Positions 62,736 to 64,000 of a stretch of 64,000 nt of DNA are shown here, piece by piece. Under the pieces are notes generated by a model that did no database searches, had not been told where the DNA came from, and was given only the letters and a program-made list of their open reading frames with translations. The stretch comes from Salmonella enterica subsp. enterica serovar Choleraesuis (lineage in GTDB: Bacteria; Pseudomonadota; Gammaproteobacteria; Enterobacterales; Enterobacteriaceae), in assembly GCA_022846635.1 (NCBI GenBank), contig AP025685.1, forward strand, positions 1,736,001 to 1,800,000, read 5' to 3'. How positions within the stretch are numbered: the first letter of the stretch is position 1; every line of letters begins with the position of its first letter. A program made the position numbers and the translations under genes.

Positions 62736-64000
62736 ATGTCAGTAAATAATAATCAAACTCAGAACCTGACCGGGGCGGCGACAATAGAAAGTATGTCGTC
62801 TAAAAATAGTGTTTATGCGTCGCTATTTGAAAAAATAAACTTAACACCGGTAACTGAGATTGGCGACCTAAATGGCTTTGAAGATAATTCCGTCATGGCA
62901 GAAACCTCTGCCGATGCGCGCGTTACCGCAGCCGTCCAGGTTTTTATGCAGTGCTTACAAAAATCCGGACAGAAAGTTGAAAAACTCGATAAAACATTAT
63001 TAGACCACCACATCGCCGGGCTCGATTTCCAAATCAGCCGTCAGCTTGACGAAATAATGCATAACGATGAGTTTCAGAAAATCGAATCAGTGTGGCGTGG
63101 CCTGAAATCCCTGGTGGATAAAACGGATTTTCGTCAAAACGTGAGGCTGGAAATTCTGGATCTGTCTAAGGAGGAGCTGCGTCAGGATTTCGAGGACTCA
63201 CCTGAGATTATCCAAAGTGGTCTCTACCGCCAGACTTATATCGAAGAGTATGACACTCCAGGCGGAGAACCCATTGCCGCCGTGATTTCGGCGTATGAAT
63301 TTGATGCGTCGGCGCAGGATGTGGCCCTGATGCGTAATATCTCTAAAGTCTCTGCTGCCGCGCACATGCCATTTATCGGTTCCGCTGGCCCTAAATTTTT
63401 CCAGAAGCAAACCATGGAAGAAGTCGCTGCTATTAAGGATATCGGCAACTACTTCGACCGCGCCGAATATATTAAGTGGAAGAGCTTCCGTGATACAGAC
63501 GATAGCCGCTACCTTGGGCTTGTCATGCCGCGTGTGCTGGGGCGCCTGCCCTATGGCCCGGATACCGTACCGGTTCGTAGCTTTAACTACATAGAAGAAG
63601 TAAAAGGCCCGGATCACGATAAGTACCTGTGGACTAACGCCTCGTTTGCGTTTGCCGCCAACATGGTGAAAAGCTTCATCAATAACGGCTGGTGTGTGCA
63701 AATTCGCGGCCCGCAGGCGGGTGGTGCAGTACAAGACCTGCCAATCCATCTTTATGATCTTGGCACTGGCAACCAGGTGAAGATCCCGTCAGAAGTGATG
63801 ATCCCGGAAACTCGCGAATTTGAATTTGCTAACCTGGGATTCATTCCTCTGTCGTACTACAAAAACCGCGACTATGCGTGCTTCTTCTCTGCCAACTCCA
63901 CCCAAAAACCGGCCCTGTACGATACCGCGGACGCGACTGCTAACAGCCGTATTAACGCCCGTCTGCCGTACATCTTCCTGTTGTCGCGTATCGCGCACTA
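62736..64000 (+). CDS. tssC: TssC, type VI secretion contractile sheath large subunit (3' end outside window)
   Basis: The frame from the ATG at 62736 (MSVNNNQTQNLTGAATIESM; another in-frame ATG lies at 62730) is open to the right edge, about 421 residues of a protein near 495-515. TssC/VipB features are LDFQISRQLDEIMHNDEFQK (near residue 100), ESVWRGLKSLVDKTDFR, SAAAHMPFIGSAGPKFF (near 210), DTDDSRYLGLVMPRVLGRLP and YLWTNASFAFAANMVKSFIN. It is the sheath partner of TssB immediately upstream. Confidence 0.95.
   Translation, partial: MSVNNNQTQNLTGAATIESMSSKNSVYASLFEKINLTPVTEIGDLNGFEDNSVMAETSADARVTAAVQVFMQCLQKSGQKVEKLDKTLLDHHIAGLDFQISRQLDEIMHNDEFQKIESVWRGLKSLVDKTDFRQNVRLEILDLSKEELRQDFEDSPEIIQSGLYRQTYIEEYDTPGGEPIAAVISAYEFDASAQDVALMRNISKVSAAAHMPFIGSAGPKFFQKQTMEEVAAIKDIGNYFDRAEYIKWKSFRDTDDSRYLGLVMPRVLGRLPYGPDTVPVRSFNYIEEVKGPDHDKYLWTNASFAFAANMVKSFINNGWCVQIRGPQAGGAVQDLPIHLYDLGTGNQVKIPSEVMIPETREFEFANLGFIPLSYYKNRDYACFFSANSTQKPALYDTADATANSRINARLPYIFLLSRIAH

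Overview
The window comes from an enterobacterium. The protein set (YgfK, YgeV/W/X/Y, HyuA, YqeA, AldB, class I fumarase, DcuSR, DbpA, YlaC, TssBC) is typical of Enterobacteriaceae, but several arrangements differ from E. coli, and I cannot name a genus. No tRNA, rRNA, CRISPR array, insertion sequence or integrase was seen.

Bases 1-15932 hold an anaerobic purine-degradation island related to E. coli xdhABC-ygeVWXY-hyuA-yqeAB-mocA-ygfK. Its enzymes are a hydantoinase, a peptidase-like hydrolase, a diaminopropionate ammonia-lyase, a transcarbamylase-like protein and a carbamate kinase. It also has a molybdenum hydroxylase whose Mo and FAD subunits are fused, molybdenum-cofactor accessory proteins, an aldehyde dehydrogenase and the sigma-54 activator YgeV. 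I found five -24/-12 promoters. For four of them a related palindrome, TTNTCA-N3-TGANAA, is centred 105-107 bp upstream of the -24 GG, which suggests one YgeV regulon.

Bases 16097-27159 hold a fumarate module: fumarase, a DASS-family dicarboxylate transporter, a soluble NADH:fumarate reductase with a flavinylation motif, its flavin transferase ApbE, and the DcuS/DcuR two-component system. Beside it lies a MurQ-like SIS protein that seems to lack the catalytic glutamates.

Bases 27202-34038 are ordinary or accessory genes: ylaC, a MocR-type regulator, dbpA, a His/Met-rich DUF2946 protein with a PepSY membrane protein, and a NiCoT nickel/cobalt permease. After a 1.3 kb AT-rich gap comes a 2132-residue trimeric autotransporter adhesin. 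Its stalk is made of long near-identical repeats that differ in length by whole heptads. A lipoprotein follows 2 bp downstream, then three genes I cannot identify.

Bases 46075-60743 are a tightly packed nine-gene minus-strand operon that I do not recognise. It starts with a protein ending in a Hint autoprocessing domain. Six large beta-rich proteins follow, at least two of them clear paralogues, together with a protein whose C-terminal half looks like an alpha-toroid terpene cyclase with a DxDD motif. The last gene encodes a cysteine-rich exported protein. Type VI secretion sheath genes tssB and tssC diverge from this operon across a 1.45 kb AT-rich gap and run off the right edge. This operon is the best candidate for an undescribed system.
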